DNA from: Halorubrum salinum
GTDB taxonomy: Archaea; Halobacteriota; Halobacteria; Halobacteriales; Haloferacaceae
Assembly: GCF_024494575.1 (NCBI RefSeq)
Contig: NZ_JANHDO010000001.1
Location: 186,001-250,000, forward strand
Reading direction: 5' to 3'
DNA length: 64,000 bases
In this document: positions 45,390 through 53,892 of the stretch, one piece after another
How positions within the stretch are numbered: the stretch's first letter is position 1
How the letters are laid out: each line of letters opens with the position of its first letter
Notes under the pieces: model-generated
The model's input: the letters and a program-made list of their open reading frames with translations, nothing else
What the model was told of the DNA's origin: nothing
Databases searched by the model: none
Made by a program: the position numbers and the translations under genes

Positions 45390-46112
45390 TCAGTTGACGG
45401 CCTTCGAGAGTTCGGCACCCGCCTTGAACTTGACCACCTTCTTCGCCGCGATCTGGATCTCCTTTCCGGTCTGAGGATTTCGCCCGGTCCGGGCAGACCG
45501 CTTCGAGATGCTGAACGTGCCGAACCCCTCATTTTCGTCCTCTTCCCCACCCACCGACAGCCGATCCCCCTTTTTCAGGGCCTTCGCCGTCGCGTTGATG
45601 AACGCCTCGAGCGCCCGCTTCGCGTCGTCCTTCGATATCCTCTCGTGCGAGCGTCCCGCTGCACTCGCGATGTACTCCGCGTCGATCACCACGTCAGCGT
45701 CCCGGCACTTGGCGCTGGCCTCGTCACCCTTGCCGGGGTTGAGATCGAGGGCGGCCGCGAACTCCGGGCAGGCGTCGAACGTCACCGGCGAGTCGTCTCC
45801 GGGCCCGTTCCGAGAGCTCGGATTTCGACCCGTCCGGGCGGAGCGCTTCGAGATACTGAACGACCCGAATCCGACCAGTACGGCGCTGTCGCCCTTCGCC
45901 AAGGCTCTCGTCGTCGCGTGAGTGAACCCGTCAAGCGCCCGCTTCGCGTCCGCCTTGCTCAGTCCGGATTCGCTCGCCATCGCCTCGATCAGTTCCGCTT
46001 TGTTCATCGCCGCGGTCTGACCAGTCATCGTTACCGCGCCCAGTCCGAGGAACGTCGAGAGGATTGCACCCCTCCGCAGTACGGTTCGCCGCGAGAGCTC
46101 TTTTTGAGACAT
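45390..46112 (-). CDS. Tat-signal tandem HU-family DNA-binding protein
   Basis: 240 residues from the ATG at 46112. Residues 1-35 form a twin-arginine signal (LSRRTVLRRG then a hydrophobic core ending TGQTAA). Two HU/IHF domains follow: first MNKAELIEAMASESGLSKADAKRAL ... VGFGSFSISKRSARTGRNP, with a shortened DNA-binding arm; second starting near ISKDDAKRALEAFINATAKALKKGD with GFGTFSISKRSARTGRNPQTGKEI and the full KVVKFKAGAELSKAVN end. HU is a bacterial-type chromatin protein, rare in archaea; export by Tat has no precedent that I know. It may bind extracellular DNA. Two cysteines lie in the linker. Confidence 0.85.
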   Translation of the reverse strand: MSQKELSRRTVLRRGAILSTFLGLGAVTMTGQTAAMNKAELIEAMASESGLSKADAKRALDGFTHATTRALAKGDSAVLVGFGSFSISKRSARTGRNPSSRNGPGDDSPVTFDACPEFAAALDLNPGKGDEASAKCRDADVVIDAEYIASAAGRSHERISKDDAKRALEAFINATAKALKKGDRLSVGGEEDENEGFGTFSISKRSARTGRNPQTGKEIQIAAKKVVKFKAGAELSKAVN

Positions 46113-46149
46113 GATACCTTTACTCACACCCTTCCGACGCTCTGTGACT

Positions 46150-46158
46150 ATATAAGCA
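46150..46158 (-). promoter_or_regulatory. TATA box of the tandem-HU gene
   Basis: CTTATATAG on the minus strand, about 40 bases before the ATG at 46112, gives a predicted leader of roughly a dozen bases. It is set in a very A/T-rich spacer. Confidence 0.55.
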
Positions 46159-46205
46159 TACTTAAAATTTCATATTAGTATTATCATACCGCCTCCTGTG
46201 TTTGG

Positions 46206-46358
46206 TTGAAACCAAACACGGACCGGGACGTTCGCAAAGATAACCCAGTCAGCGTAGCCACCATTTCCTTGCTGAAGTGCTGGCTGAGGCTTACCGACGA
46301 TATATTTTTGACACCAATCGATGCATCCGTCGGTGAAGCGGGCGAGTTGGGTGGGCAT
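46206..46358 (-). pseudogene. IS5-type transposase, N-terminal fragment
   Basis: The minus-strand frame begins MPTQLARFTDGCIDW and continues QKYIVGKPQPALQQGNGGYADWVIF, which matches the conserved start of haloarchaeal IS5-family transposases (ARFTxxCxxLAQKAV...GGxAxWV). Similarity stops after about 51 residues and no DDE residues remain. The fragment ends near the HU promoter, so the rest has been lost. A mobile-element end motif lies 105 bases upstream at 46463. Confidence 0.65.
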
Positions 46359-46629
46359 ACTCGACTCGTTCCCGCTTCAATCACTCATAATCCTCGGCAA
46401 CAACGTCTTTCGCTAGCGTCTAAACACGGCCCGCGCCCTGTATTCAGCAAGACTGCTGAAACGGCTCTGTTGAAATCCTCAGCGAGTGATATGTTTTGAT
46501 CCAGTCGCGGTCAATACATGGAGCTCACATATCTGGGAGGGTGCCAGTAAATTCACATCGTAACAGAAACCGAATGCGAGATACGGACGTTCAGCGGAGC
46601 AGTATCAGCGTTTCTTCTTAAACGGACCG
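46359..46629. other. Spacer with insertion-sequence end and no gene
   Basis: Contains the 24-bp inverted repeat copy at 46456-46479 and a 57-base stretch (46463-46519) similar to the left end of the cassette at 56128, including TAGTCGCGGTCA-like sequence. Between 46520 and 46629 nothing is recognised apart from the end of the beta-propeller gene. Confidence 0.55.
46456..46479 (+). repeat. 24-bp inverted repeat, left arm around the beta-propeller gene
   Basis: CTGAAACGGCTCTGTTGAAA plus TCCT. The reverse complement recurs at 47967-47990 with a single mismatch (23 of 24). The pair encloses 1.5 kb with one gene, 46630-47793, and no transposase. Confidence 0.75.
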
Positions 46630-47793
46630 TCACTCAGCGGTAAGTGCGTGGATAGCCCCGTCGGCAGTGCCAGCGTAGACGGTCCCGTCGATGACCACCA
46701 CAGACGACACCAAACTACTCGCTGTCTCGAAGCGCCACCGTTCGGTGCCATCGCTCGGTGCAAGTGCGTAGACTGTACCGCCGTTCCCACCGAGGTACAC
46801 GGCGTCAGTGGTCACAGCGGGTAGGGACCCGATGTCATCAGCCACTCCGAAAGACCACTGCTTGGTACCCTCGTCCGCAGTGAGCGCATACACGGTATCG
46901 TAACCCCTGATATAGACGGTCTCATTCAGTACCGCTGGCGGTCCCATGCCAACTGTCTCCATGGGATCTTCCGGCTCGAATGACCACTGTTCGGTCCCAT
47001 CGGCGGCGTTCAGTGCCCAGTCTCGTTTACCGTGTTTGAGGTAGACGGTGCCGTCGGCCACCGCCGGCGTCGCGCTGTCCGCATAGTTGAGCTCGTGGGT
47101 CCACTGTTCAGTGCCGTCAACGGCGTCTATCGCATAGGCGCTGTTCCCACCGATGTACACGCTGCCGTCGACGACCGCCGGCGACGCGTACGCGTTGAAC
47201 CCCATCTCGAAAGACCATCGCTCCGTGCCGTCGGTGGCGTCCAGCGCGTAGAGCTGCCCCTCGCCGTCCCCGACACCCCCGACGTAAACGGTGCCGTCGA
47301 CGACCGCCGGAGCCGGAGCCACCTGTTTGCCGGTCTCGAAGCGCCAGCGTTCGGTCCCGTCGCTGGCAGCCAGCGCACAGAGCGTTCCGTCGCCACAGCC
47401 AACGTAGACGGTGTCGTCGACGACCGCCGGTGGCCAGCCGATCTGCCCGTCGACTTCGACGGACCACCGTTCAGTACCGTCGCTCGTAGCGAAAGCGGAG
47501 ACCGACCTGTCGTTGCTCCCGACGTAAACGGAGTCCTCGACGACCGCAAGCGAATCCCCGATTCCACCCTGAGTCTGGACGGTCCACTGTTCGGTGACCG
47601 AGTCGGTCGGGCCGGTCGCGCCCAGTGGTCCCCCCGCCCGTGCCGGATTATACCGGAACATCGAGACACCGGTCGGAGCCGATCTCCCGGTTCCCGCCCC
47701 CTCATTACCGGTATCTGAACACCCAGTGAGGCTGGCTGCTCCAGCCACGCCGGTCATTCGGAGGTATCCGCGTCGCGATATGGGGATATTCAC
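46630..47793 (-). CDS. PQQ-like beta-propeller lipoprotein
   Basis: 387 residues with a GTG start at 47793 and a TATA-like TTTATATC about 25 bases upstream. The N-terminus has a twin-arginine motif (SRRGYLRM) and lipobox (LTGC), so it is exported by Tat and lipid-anchored. Seven to eight repeats of the kind AVVDGTVYVG...ALDATDGTERWSFE form a beta-propeller as in PQQ-binding/BamB-like proteins. PQQ-binding residues are not evident, so it may be a structural or adhesion propeller. Flanked by 24-bp inverted repeats. Confidence 0.88.
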   Translation of the reverse strand: MNIPISRRGYLRMTGVAGAASLTGCSDTGNEGAGTGRSAPTGVSMFRYNPARAGGPLGATGPTDSVTEQWTVQTQGGIGDSLAVVEDSVYVGSNDRSVSAFATSDGTERWSVEVDGQIGWPPAVVDDTVYVGCGDGTLCALAASDGTERWRFETGKQVAPAPAVVDGTVYVGGVGDGEGQLYALDATDGTERWSFEMGFNAYASPAVVDGSVYIGGNSAYAIDAVDGTEQWTHELNYADSATPAVADGTVYLKHGKRDWALNAADGTEQWSFEPEDPMETVGMGPPAVLNETVYIRGYDTVYALTADEGTKQWSFGVADDIGSLPAVTTDAVYLGGNGGTVYALAPSDGTERWRFETASSLVSSVVVIDGTVYAGTADGAIHALTAE

Positions 47794-47966
47794 AAGTGTA
47801 TATTATATATGATATAAATAAGCCCGGTGAAAAACGGCTCGATCGTCGACTCGTGGTCATATCCCGCACAGTCATCAGGAGATTTCGTTGAACTGGCAGA
47901 GCGCACAGTGGTCAACACGCACTCTTCATCGACCGGACGTTTCAGGCGAGAATCTATCTGAAAAAT

Positions 47967-47990
47967 AGGGTTTCAACAGAGCCGTTTCAG
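47967..47990 (-). repeat. 24-bp inverted repeat, right arm around the beta-propeller gene
   Basis: Reverse complement of the arm at 46456-46479 with one difference. The core TTTCAACAGAGCC reads inwards as an IS6-like end. Confidence 0.75.
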
Positions 47991-48064
47991 AGTATCAGTG
48001 TGCGATGTATAGAGGCTGAGATCGGAATACAAATACCCTAATGGTTACAATTGGGTACATCTGA

Positions 48065-48271
48065 ATGACTGAAAGTAGTAGTTCCAACCACATTCCCAGT
48101 CAACCGGTTATTGTTCAAGAGGATACCCATCAGAATGAGATTCCAGAGAATATCAACTCAGAGCTTTATTCGGCAGATAGCCCGGATAACTCATTTCACG
48201 AGTTCAAAATATCGCCCGGAGATGAACTTGTTGAGGCACTCCGTGACAACGGCTACACAGTAGAATTCTGA
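48065..48271 (+). CDS. Short acidic protein of unknown function (68 aa)
   Basis: ATG at 48065 with the A/T-rich ATACAAATA about 40 bases before it. Sequence is polar and acidic, Ser/Asn-rich at the start, ending FKISPGDELVEALRDNGYTVEF, which could be a small alpha/beta end. Codon use is more A/T-rich than in core genes. No family recognised. It may be a young or imported gene, or a remnant. Confidence 0.45.
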   Translation: MTESSSSNHIPSQPVIVQEDTHQNEIPENINSELYSADSPDNSFHEFKISPGDELVEALRDNGYTVEF

Positions 48272-48283
48272 GACTGAGGTCTC

Positions 48284-48490
48284 TTAATCGCCGAGTTGGT
48301 CATCAGTGATCTCAAACCTGGCCCCGCCATTGGAGCCCTCGGTAGCGTGGATGTTCCAGTCGTGGGCCTCAACGACTTCGCTTACGATTGCTAGCCCCAA
48401 TCCGGTCCCATCTGTCGTCGTTGAGTATCCGGATTCGAAGACATCTGTCTGCTCTTCGGCCGGAATACCACTGCCATCGTCTTCCACATA
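48284..48490 (-). pseudogene. Histidine kinase remnant, ATPase-domain end only
   Basis: About 68 residues with YVEDDGSGIPAEEQ, a VFESGYSTTTDGTGLGLAIV G-box and a closing GARFEI match the C-terminal part of a HATPase domain. The phosphoacceptor His, N-box and any sensor domain are absent. The frame upstream is unrelated. It is a broken kinase gene, cut within the ATPase domain. Confidence 0.75.
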
Positions 48491-48563
48491 GGATGGTCCT
48501 GATCTACGCGTACATCGGGCTCGGCGACGATTCACGTGAGTTATCGCGTTCAACTACATCTGC

Positions 48564-49379
48564 CTAGAACAGTAGCATCGCGACCACGGACACTGCGACG
48601 AGAACGACGTGAAATGCGGCGTGCGCGACCATCGCGGTCTCCAACGACCGACGCCAGAACAGCCAGCCGAGCGCCACACCAACGATCGTGTTCAACAGGA
48701 CGGTTCGGACGACCAGTGCGGGCGTGAGATCGAACGTCGACGCGAGCGCGGGTAGGTGACCGACGCCGAACGCGACCGCACTGGCAAAGATCGCGACCCA
48801 CAGTACCGCCGTGGGTGGCTCTTCCGTCTGTTCACCGATCCGGTTTCGAACCCACCAGAGGACGAACGCGATCGGAGCCATGACGCCCCACCGGAGCAGA
48901 AGTTCTTCGGTGATCCCGCCGTAGAGAAGGCGCATCGGAACCGACGCGAGCAGATCCTCAAGCACCGTCGCATCCCCGATGGGTTCGACTGACTCGAGTC
49001 CCGTAAACGGGGCGAGCGCGACGTCGATGACGGTGACGAGAACGAACAGTGCTGCACCCAACCCGACCGCGAGCGGCAGGGATCGTCGATACGCGTCCCA
49101 GTCCGGACTGCCGCCGGACGCCCACGCAAAGACGTGTGAGTGTAGCCCCGTCCGGGGAGCCGTTGCCGCGCCGAGAGCCACAAACACGCCGAGGAGTACC
49201 GTCGAGTTCGCGGCCGCGACTAACACGAGCGTCGGATACGATAGGACCGCCAGTTCGGGGATTGCTCGGAGGGACGGTACGGAGTGGATCGCAAGCGCGG
49301 CGACGCCGACCATCCCGAGTACGTACAGCGCGACTGCGCCACGGGCGGCGGCACCCCACGTCGATGATCCGTCGTTCAT
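48564..49379 (-). CDS. CPBP-family intramembrane metalloprotease (CAAX-like)
   Basis: 271 residues, ATG overlapping the stop of the upstream gene by 4 bases (ATGA). Eight or so helices; the CPBP motifs are GGITEELLLRWG (E-E-x3-R) near residue 150, FGVGHLPA near 205 and MVAHAAFHV near 255. In bacteria such proteins process bacteriocins or prenylated proteins; in archaea the substrate is unknown. The DUF7544-like membrane protein directly upstream may be the client or partner. Confidence 0.85.
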   Translation of the reverse strand: MNDGSSTWGAAARGAVALYVLGMVGVAALAIHSVPSLRAIPELAVLSYPTLVLVAAANSTVLLGVFVALGAATAPRTGLHSHVFAWASGGSPDWDAYRRSLPLAVGLGAALFVLVTVIDVALAPFTGLESVEPIGDATVLEDLLASVPMRLLYGGITEELLLRWGVMAPIAFVLWWVRNRIGEQTEEPPTAVLWVAIFASAVAFGVGHLPALASTFDLTPALVVRTVLLNTIVGVALGWLFWRRSLETAMVAHAAFHVVLVAVSVVAMLLF

Positions 49380-50359
49380 ACCCCCTCTCTTGATGGTTGA
49401 TGGTCGGATAAGACGTCGAACGACCCCTCAATATCACCGAGCACAAGCAGCGCGTAGTACCGGAGATACGTCACGACGGGGACCTGCACGAGCGTCCCGA
49501 CAGCGAGCATTGACAGCCCGAACAGGAGTGCGAGTGCGACGAGGACGACGAGCCCGATCGTCGACGATAACGAGACGGTCACGTGTATGATCGCGGCCAC
49601 GATGAGAAGGGGGATGAGAAGCACAATCGCGATGATTCCGACCACGATCGAGGCGATGATTCCGGCCGCGACCGTCAACAAGAACGAGATCACGACGTAT
49701 GCCAGATACTGTTTCCACGCGGTCTTGATCGATCCCCAGAGGCGACGCCACGCCGCGAGGACGCCCGAGTCTGCTTGAATCATGAGCGGCACGACGAATA
49801 CGGTCGTGAGTCCCGACACTAACGCATACAGGACGCCGATGAGAAACACCACCGGGAGCCCGACGAGGAACGCCGTAGCAGGGATCGTGGGATCGCGTCC
49901 GGTCAGGATCGGGACAACGAGCAGTGCGAGCCAACCGACGAACAGCACGATCATCGGAAGCCCGATCGCGATCCGGAACCCGAACAGGCGGAGCCCCTGT
50001 CGCCAGCGCCTCCGCCAGTGGCGTCGGAGCGATACCTCGCCCGTGCGGAGCGATTCGATCAGCACGAACTCCATGACCGCGCCGATCAACGCAAATAGTC
50101 CTCCGAGAAGAAGTCCGGCAGCGACAAGTGCGACGACGAGCGTCACCACGTCGACCGGGAGGCTGACCGGCAGATCACCGGTAGAGATGTCTCCCGGCGG
50201 TGTCGACGTGTTGAACTGAGCCGTCGGAAAGCTCACGCCGCCCCCGACGAAGAACACGACAAGCGCGAGCTTCAGCCAGCGGTGTACGTCAATCGGTGTC
50301 AGAAACTCCCGGGTGACGCCGAACGCTTCCTCGACGTTTTCGACTGCGTGGAGGGCCAT
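49376..50359 (-). CDS. Polytopic membrane protein, DUF7544-like
   Basis: 327 residues with about six helices. N-terminal cytosolic part MALHAVENVEEAFGVTREFLTPIDVHRWLKLAL precedes the first helix; a basic cytosolic loop (LRRHWRRRWRQGLRLFGFRI) and an amphipathic segment (AAWRRLWGSIKTAWKQYLAYVV) resemble regulators of the glycerophosphoryl diester phosphodiesterase membrane-domain type. Cotranscribed with the CPBP protease. Function unknown. Confidence 0.75.
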   Translation of the reverse strand: MALHAVENVEEAFGVTREFLTPIDVHRWLKLALVVFFVGGGVSFPTAQFNTSTPPGDISTGDLPVSLPVDVVTLVVALVAAGLLLGGLFALIGAVMEFVLIESLRTGEVSLRRHWRRRWRQGLRLFGFRIAIGLPMIVLFVGWLALLVVPILTGRDPTIPATAFLVGLPVVFLIGVLYALVSGLTTVFVVPLMIQADSGVLAAWRRLWGSIKTAWKQYLAYVVISFLLTVAAGIIASIVVGIIAIVLLIPLLIVAAIIHVTVSLSSTIGLVVLVALALLFGLSMLAVGTLVQVPVVTYLRYYALLVLGDIEGSFDVLSDHQPSREGV

Positions 50360-50456
50360 AGCTTGAGATACTCAAACTGAATAGTTAGCCCTTCTGGTGG
50401 TGGGCGAGATGTTCTGAGCGGTACACTCTTTTCAGTTCACCTCGAATTCTGTTCGA

Positions 50457-50885
50457 ATGCCTGACAACGTTCTCATCGCCTTCGACGGTTCACCGCTTTC
50501 AGAGCGTGCACTTACGTACGCTATCGAGAATTTCGCGGAGGCAACCCTCACCACGATATACGTCATCAATCCGATTGACTCGATTATCGACGTGGAGGCC
50601 GGCGGCTTGCCAGTCGCTGAAGACTGGTACGATAATGCCCAAGATCGCGCAACCAGAATCCACACGACGGCCACGGATCTCGCCGCAGAACACAATCTCG
50701 ACCTCAATACTGTCACAGAAGTTGGTAGACCCGCACGATCGATCCTCGAATATGCAGACGACCATGGGATAGATCAGATTGTTATGGGAAGCCACGGCCG
50801 CTCAGGCATCGATCGTACGTTCCTCGGCAGCGTTGCCGAGACTGTCACCCGCCGAGCACGGATCCCGGTGACGATTCTCGGATGA
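50457..50885 (+). CDS. Universal stress protein, single domain
   Basis: 142 residues. The Usp fold starts VLIAFDGSPLSERALTYAI and ends with the complete ATP-binding motif GSHGRSGIDRTFLGSVAETVTRRA then PVTIL. Unlike the Usp at 16752, the nucleotide-binding motif is intact. It precedes a heavy-metal P-type ATPase on the same strand, so the two may be cotranscribed and respond to metal stress. Confidence 0.9.
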   Translation: MPDNVLIAFDGSPLSERALTYAIENFAEATLTTIYVINPIDSIIDVEAGGLPVAEDWYDNAQDRATRIHTTATDLAAEHNLDLNTVTEVGRPARSILEYADDHGIDQIVMGSHGRSGIDRTFLGSVAETVTRRARIPVTILG

Positions 50886-50967
50886 TTCGATCAGGACGAC
50901 AGGATTGCATCTCAGGCAGTCTGGGTGGCCGAGAAACACATCTCGGCACACTATTGGTATAGAAAAC

Positions 50968-53148
50968 GTGGCTGTTTCTGAATCTCCCCCGCGTTCAACG
51001 TGTACCGTCCGCATCGAACGACGAGGTGGCCGTGGCGAAGCGGGTGCTCGGGCACTCGAACGGCACCTCAAGGGTCTCTCCGGCATCCACGACGTGGCTG
51101 TCTCCTTCCGAACGGGGAGCGCTACGATCACCTATGATGACGCAGTCACATCCGAGGAAGCGATTCGAGACGCAGTCCGCGCCCGGAACGTCTCGATCCG
51201 AGACGGCTCTGAGACGGACACGGACGACGTGAGCACGCGTTCGGACCTCAGACGAGAAGCGATGTTCGTCGGGCTAACGCTGCTCGGGACGGTGACCGGT
51301 ATAGTGACGGGATGGCTCGCCGGCCCCTCACTCCTCAGGTGGACCGGCTACGGCGTCGCATACGTCTTCGGTGGTTGGTACGGGCTCAAAGGTGCGGTCG
51401 AGACGCTCCGCCACCGTGCGGTCGATATCGATCTCCTGATGATCGTCGCGGCGCTCGGTGCGCTCTCGATCGGTGCGCCGTTCGAGGGCGCGATGCTGCT
51501 GTTCCTGTTTTCGCTCTCGAATACGCTCCAGCACTATGCCATCGGCCGCTCACGCCGAGCGATCAAGTCACTTGTCGAAATGCGACCGGACGAGGCACAG
51601 GTCCTCCGCGATGGTGAGGAGGTCACTGTGGCAATTGACGAGGTCGCCGTGGGCGACGTATTCGTCGTCCGGCCCGGCGACCGGATACCGCTCGACGGCG
51701 TCGTCACGTCCGGCGAAGGGACGGTCGATCAGGCGTCGCTCACCGGCGAATCAGTGCCCGTGCCGAAAGCGCCCGGCAACGAAGTGTTCGGCGGGACGAT
51801 CAACGAGAGTGGTAGCTTGGAGATTGAGGTCACACGGCAGGCCCACGAGTCGGCGATCAGCCGCCTCATCACCATGGTCGAAGAGGCCCAGAGCGAGAAG
51901 GCGCCGACACAACGGCTCATCGACCGCCTCGAACAGCCCTACGTGCTCGGCGTGTTCGGGCTCACAATCGCAGCGATCGCCATCCCGCTCGCGCTCGGAG
52001 GTGAGTTTACCAGTACGTTTTACCGCGCGATGACCCTGATGGTCGCTGCCTCACCGTGTGCGGTCATCATCTCCACGCCGGCGGCGGTGCTGTCAGCGAT
52101 CGCTTCCGGTGGCAGACAGGGGGTCCTGTTCAAGGGTGGCGAACACGTCGAAACGGCTGCGAACATCGACGCAGTCGCGTTCGACAAGACGGGGACACTC
52201 ACGCGGGGCGAGACGCAGCTGACGGATGTGTTCGTCCGAGCTGACCTCGCGGACGAGTCGGTGACTGCCGACGAGTTGCTCTCGCTTGCAGCCTCCGTCC
52301 AGGCCCGCTCGGAGCACCACCTCGCCCGTGCGACCGTCTCGGAAGCCGAAAACCGCACCCTCGACGTCCCCGACGCACGTCGGTTTCAGTCGGAGGCAGG
52401 GAAAGGAGTGCGCGCCGACGTCGCCGGCGGAACCATCCACATCGGGAATCGGAGTTACGTCGAGACGATTCTCGAAGAGGCTGCGATCGAGGGGCTCGAA
52501 CCTGGTCTCGATCGGCTTCGGACCTTGGAGGCGGAGGGGAAGACTAGCGTCCTCGTCGCCCGCGAGCACGGCGACGATGTCATCGTGTTGGGATGGCTTG
52601 CGTTCACCGACACGGTTCGCCCCGGGGCTGCAGAAATGATCGAGGAGCTCCGGTCGCTCGGCGTGGAGCACATCGTCATGCTGACCGGCGACAACGAACG
52701 CGTCGCCCAGCAGATCGCCGACGAAGTCGGTATCGACGAGGTGCAGGCGGAACTACTGCCAGAAGAGAAAGTGGCAACCATCGAAGATCTGGTTGAGCGA
52801 CATGAGAACGTGGCGATGGTGGGTGACGGCGTGAATGACGCACCGGCACTGGCGACGGCGACGCTCGGGATCGCCATGGGTGGCGCCGGGACTGACGTTG
52901 CTCTCGAAACGGCTGATGTCGTCCTGATGGGCGACGACATCGGGAAGATTCCCTACGTGCTCGGACTCGGTCGCCGGACGCGCCGGACGCTGACAGTCAA
53001 TCTCGCAATCGCCTTCGGTGCCATTGCGCTGATGGTTGGGACGATTCTGTTGCGGGGGATCCCCTTGCCACTAGCCGTCGTCGGTCATGAGGGGTCCACC
53101 GTCCTCGTTTCACTGAACGGGCTTCGGTTACTCGGATTCCGTGAATAA
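50968..53148 (+). CDS. Heavy-metal P-type ATPase, P1B-4-like (SPC motif)
   Basis: 726 residues from a GTG at 50968; an earlier TTG at 50905 is possible. A degenerate HMA domain comes first: the usual C-x2-C metal motif is absent. Transport helix 6 has ASPCAVIISTP, the SPC variant of group P1B-4 (Co, Zn, Fe or Ni). LTGES, FDKTGTLTRGE, and GDGVNDAPAL are intact. The nucleotide-domain motif usually SxHPLA reads SEHHLARA. It exports or imports divalent metal; the substrate is uncertain. A Usp gene precedes. Confidence 0.88.
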   Translation: MAVSESPPRSTCTVRIERRGGRGEAGARALERHLKGLSGIHDVAVSFRTGSATITYDDAVTSEEAIRDAVRARNVSIRDGSETDTDDVSTRSDLRREAMFVGLTLLGTVTGIVTGWLAGPSLLRWTGYGVAYVFGGWYGLKGAVETLRHRAVDIDLLMIVAALGALSIGAPFEGAMLLFLFSLSNTLQHYAIGRSRRAIKSLVEMRPDEAQVLRDGEEVTVAIDEVAVGDVFVVRPGDRIPLDGVVTSGEGTVDQASLTGESVPVPKAPGNEVFGGTINESGSLEIEVTRQAHESAISRLITMVEEAQSEKAPTQRLIDRLEQPYVLGVFGLTIAAIAIPLALGGEFTSTFYRAMTLMVAASPCAVIISTPAAVLSAIASGGRQGVLFKGGEHVETAANIDAVAFDKTGTLTRGETQLTDVFVRADLADESVTADELLSLAASVQARSEHHLARATVSEAENRTLDVPDARRFQSEAGKGVRADVAGGTIHIGNRSYVETILEEAAIEGLEPGLDRLRTLEAEGKTSVLVAREHGDDVIVLGWLAFTDTVRPGAAEMIEELRSLGVEHIVMLTGDNERVAQQIADEVGIDEVQAELLPEEKVATIEDLVERHENVAMVGDGVNDAPALATATLGIAMGGAGTDVALETADVVLMGDDIGKIPYVLGLGRRTRRTLTVNLAIAFGAIALMVGTILLRGIPLPLAVVGHEGSTVLVSLNGLRLLGFRE

Positions 53149-53339
53149 CGGTCGCTGAAGGCTTCGAACGGACCGATCAGCAACAACTGCTGTCGTCGGG
53201 AGTCCACTCACACGCATTGCCGGTAGTCCGTACAGTCCCAGCGTCGTGTATCAGTCGAGCCGCGGTGGAAGCTGCAGATGCGTTGACTCTTGACGGCGGT
53301 CGGAGATTCCGATCATGGTTCAAGTTTGCCGGATGGGAA

Positions 53340-53711
53340 TCAGGTATCTCGTTCGAGTGCTTCGCGTCGCTGCTCGTATTCCTCGTCGGTCAGCTCTCCG
53401 CGGGCGTAGGCGAGCCGGAGCTCTTCGAGGGCTTGGTCTGAGTTACTTTCACTTCCCGTAATCGCACGGTAGATGAGGTAGCCACCGCCGAGGAGGGCGG
53501 CGAGGAACAGTAACTGCATCACGATACCGACGAGGAACATCCAGCCAGGCATCGTCCCGTCACCCCACATGTGACCGCCCCACATCCCGCCCATCATCGG
53601 ACCGAACCCCATCATCCCGAAGCTCATGAAGAACAGCGGGACGATGAATACGGCGCCGATGATAACGATGAGGAGCGTAACAAGTCGCGTGTCGTCTGAA
53701 TTTGTCGGCAT
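53340..53711 (-). CDS. SHOCT-domain membrane protein, Met/Gly-rich
   Basis: 123 residues. One helix near the N-terminus (LLIVIIGAVFIVPLFF), a Met/Gly/His/Trp-rich stretch (MMGFGPMMGGMWGGHMWG), a second helix (FLVGIVMQLLFLAALLGGGYLIY), and a C-terminal SHOCT motif (ALEELRLAYARGELTDEEYEQRREAL). SHOCT proteins act as small oligomerisation tags. The Met/His stretch could bind copper or silver, which would suit the neighbouring metal ATPase; that is inference. Confidence 0.82.
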   Translation of the reverse strand: MPTNSDDTRLVTLLIVIIGAVFIVPLFFMSFGMMGFGPMMGGMWGGHMWGDGTMPGWMFLVGIVMQLLFLAALLGGGYLIYRAITGSESNSDQALEELRLAYARGELTDEEYEQRREALERDT

Positions 53712-53892
53712 ATTGTGATCCCTCCGTGAGTTTGGGCCTCAAGTAATACTACGTCCTAACTATTCAATGCGGTTGTGCCTTCGACCTGCGTGCTCCACCC
53801 ACCGCTAATCTTTTGAATTCACACTTACCATGGCTCTAATCTGAACTATCTGAAGGAAAACTGCAAAAGATGATCCGCACGATGATTCATCT

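Noticed and set aside
53217-53441. Plus-strand frame of 74 codons overlapping the SHOCT gene
   Set aside because: It is antisense to a well-supported SHOCT protein and shows no protein-like pattern.
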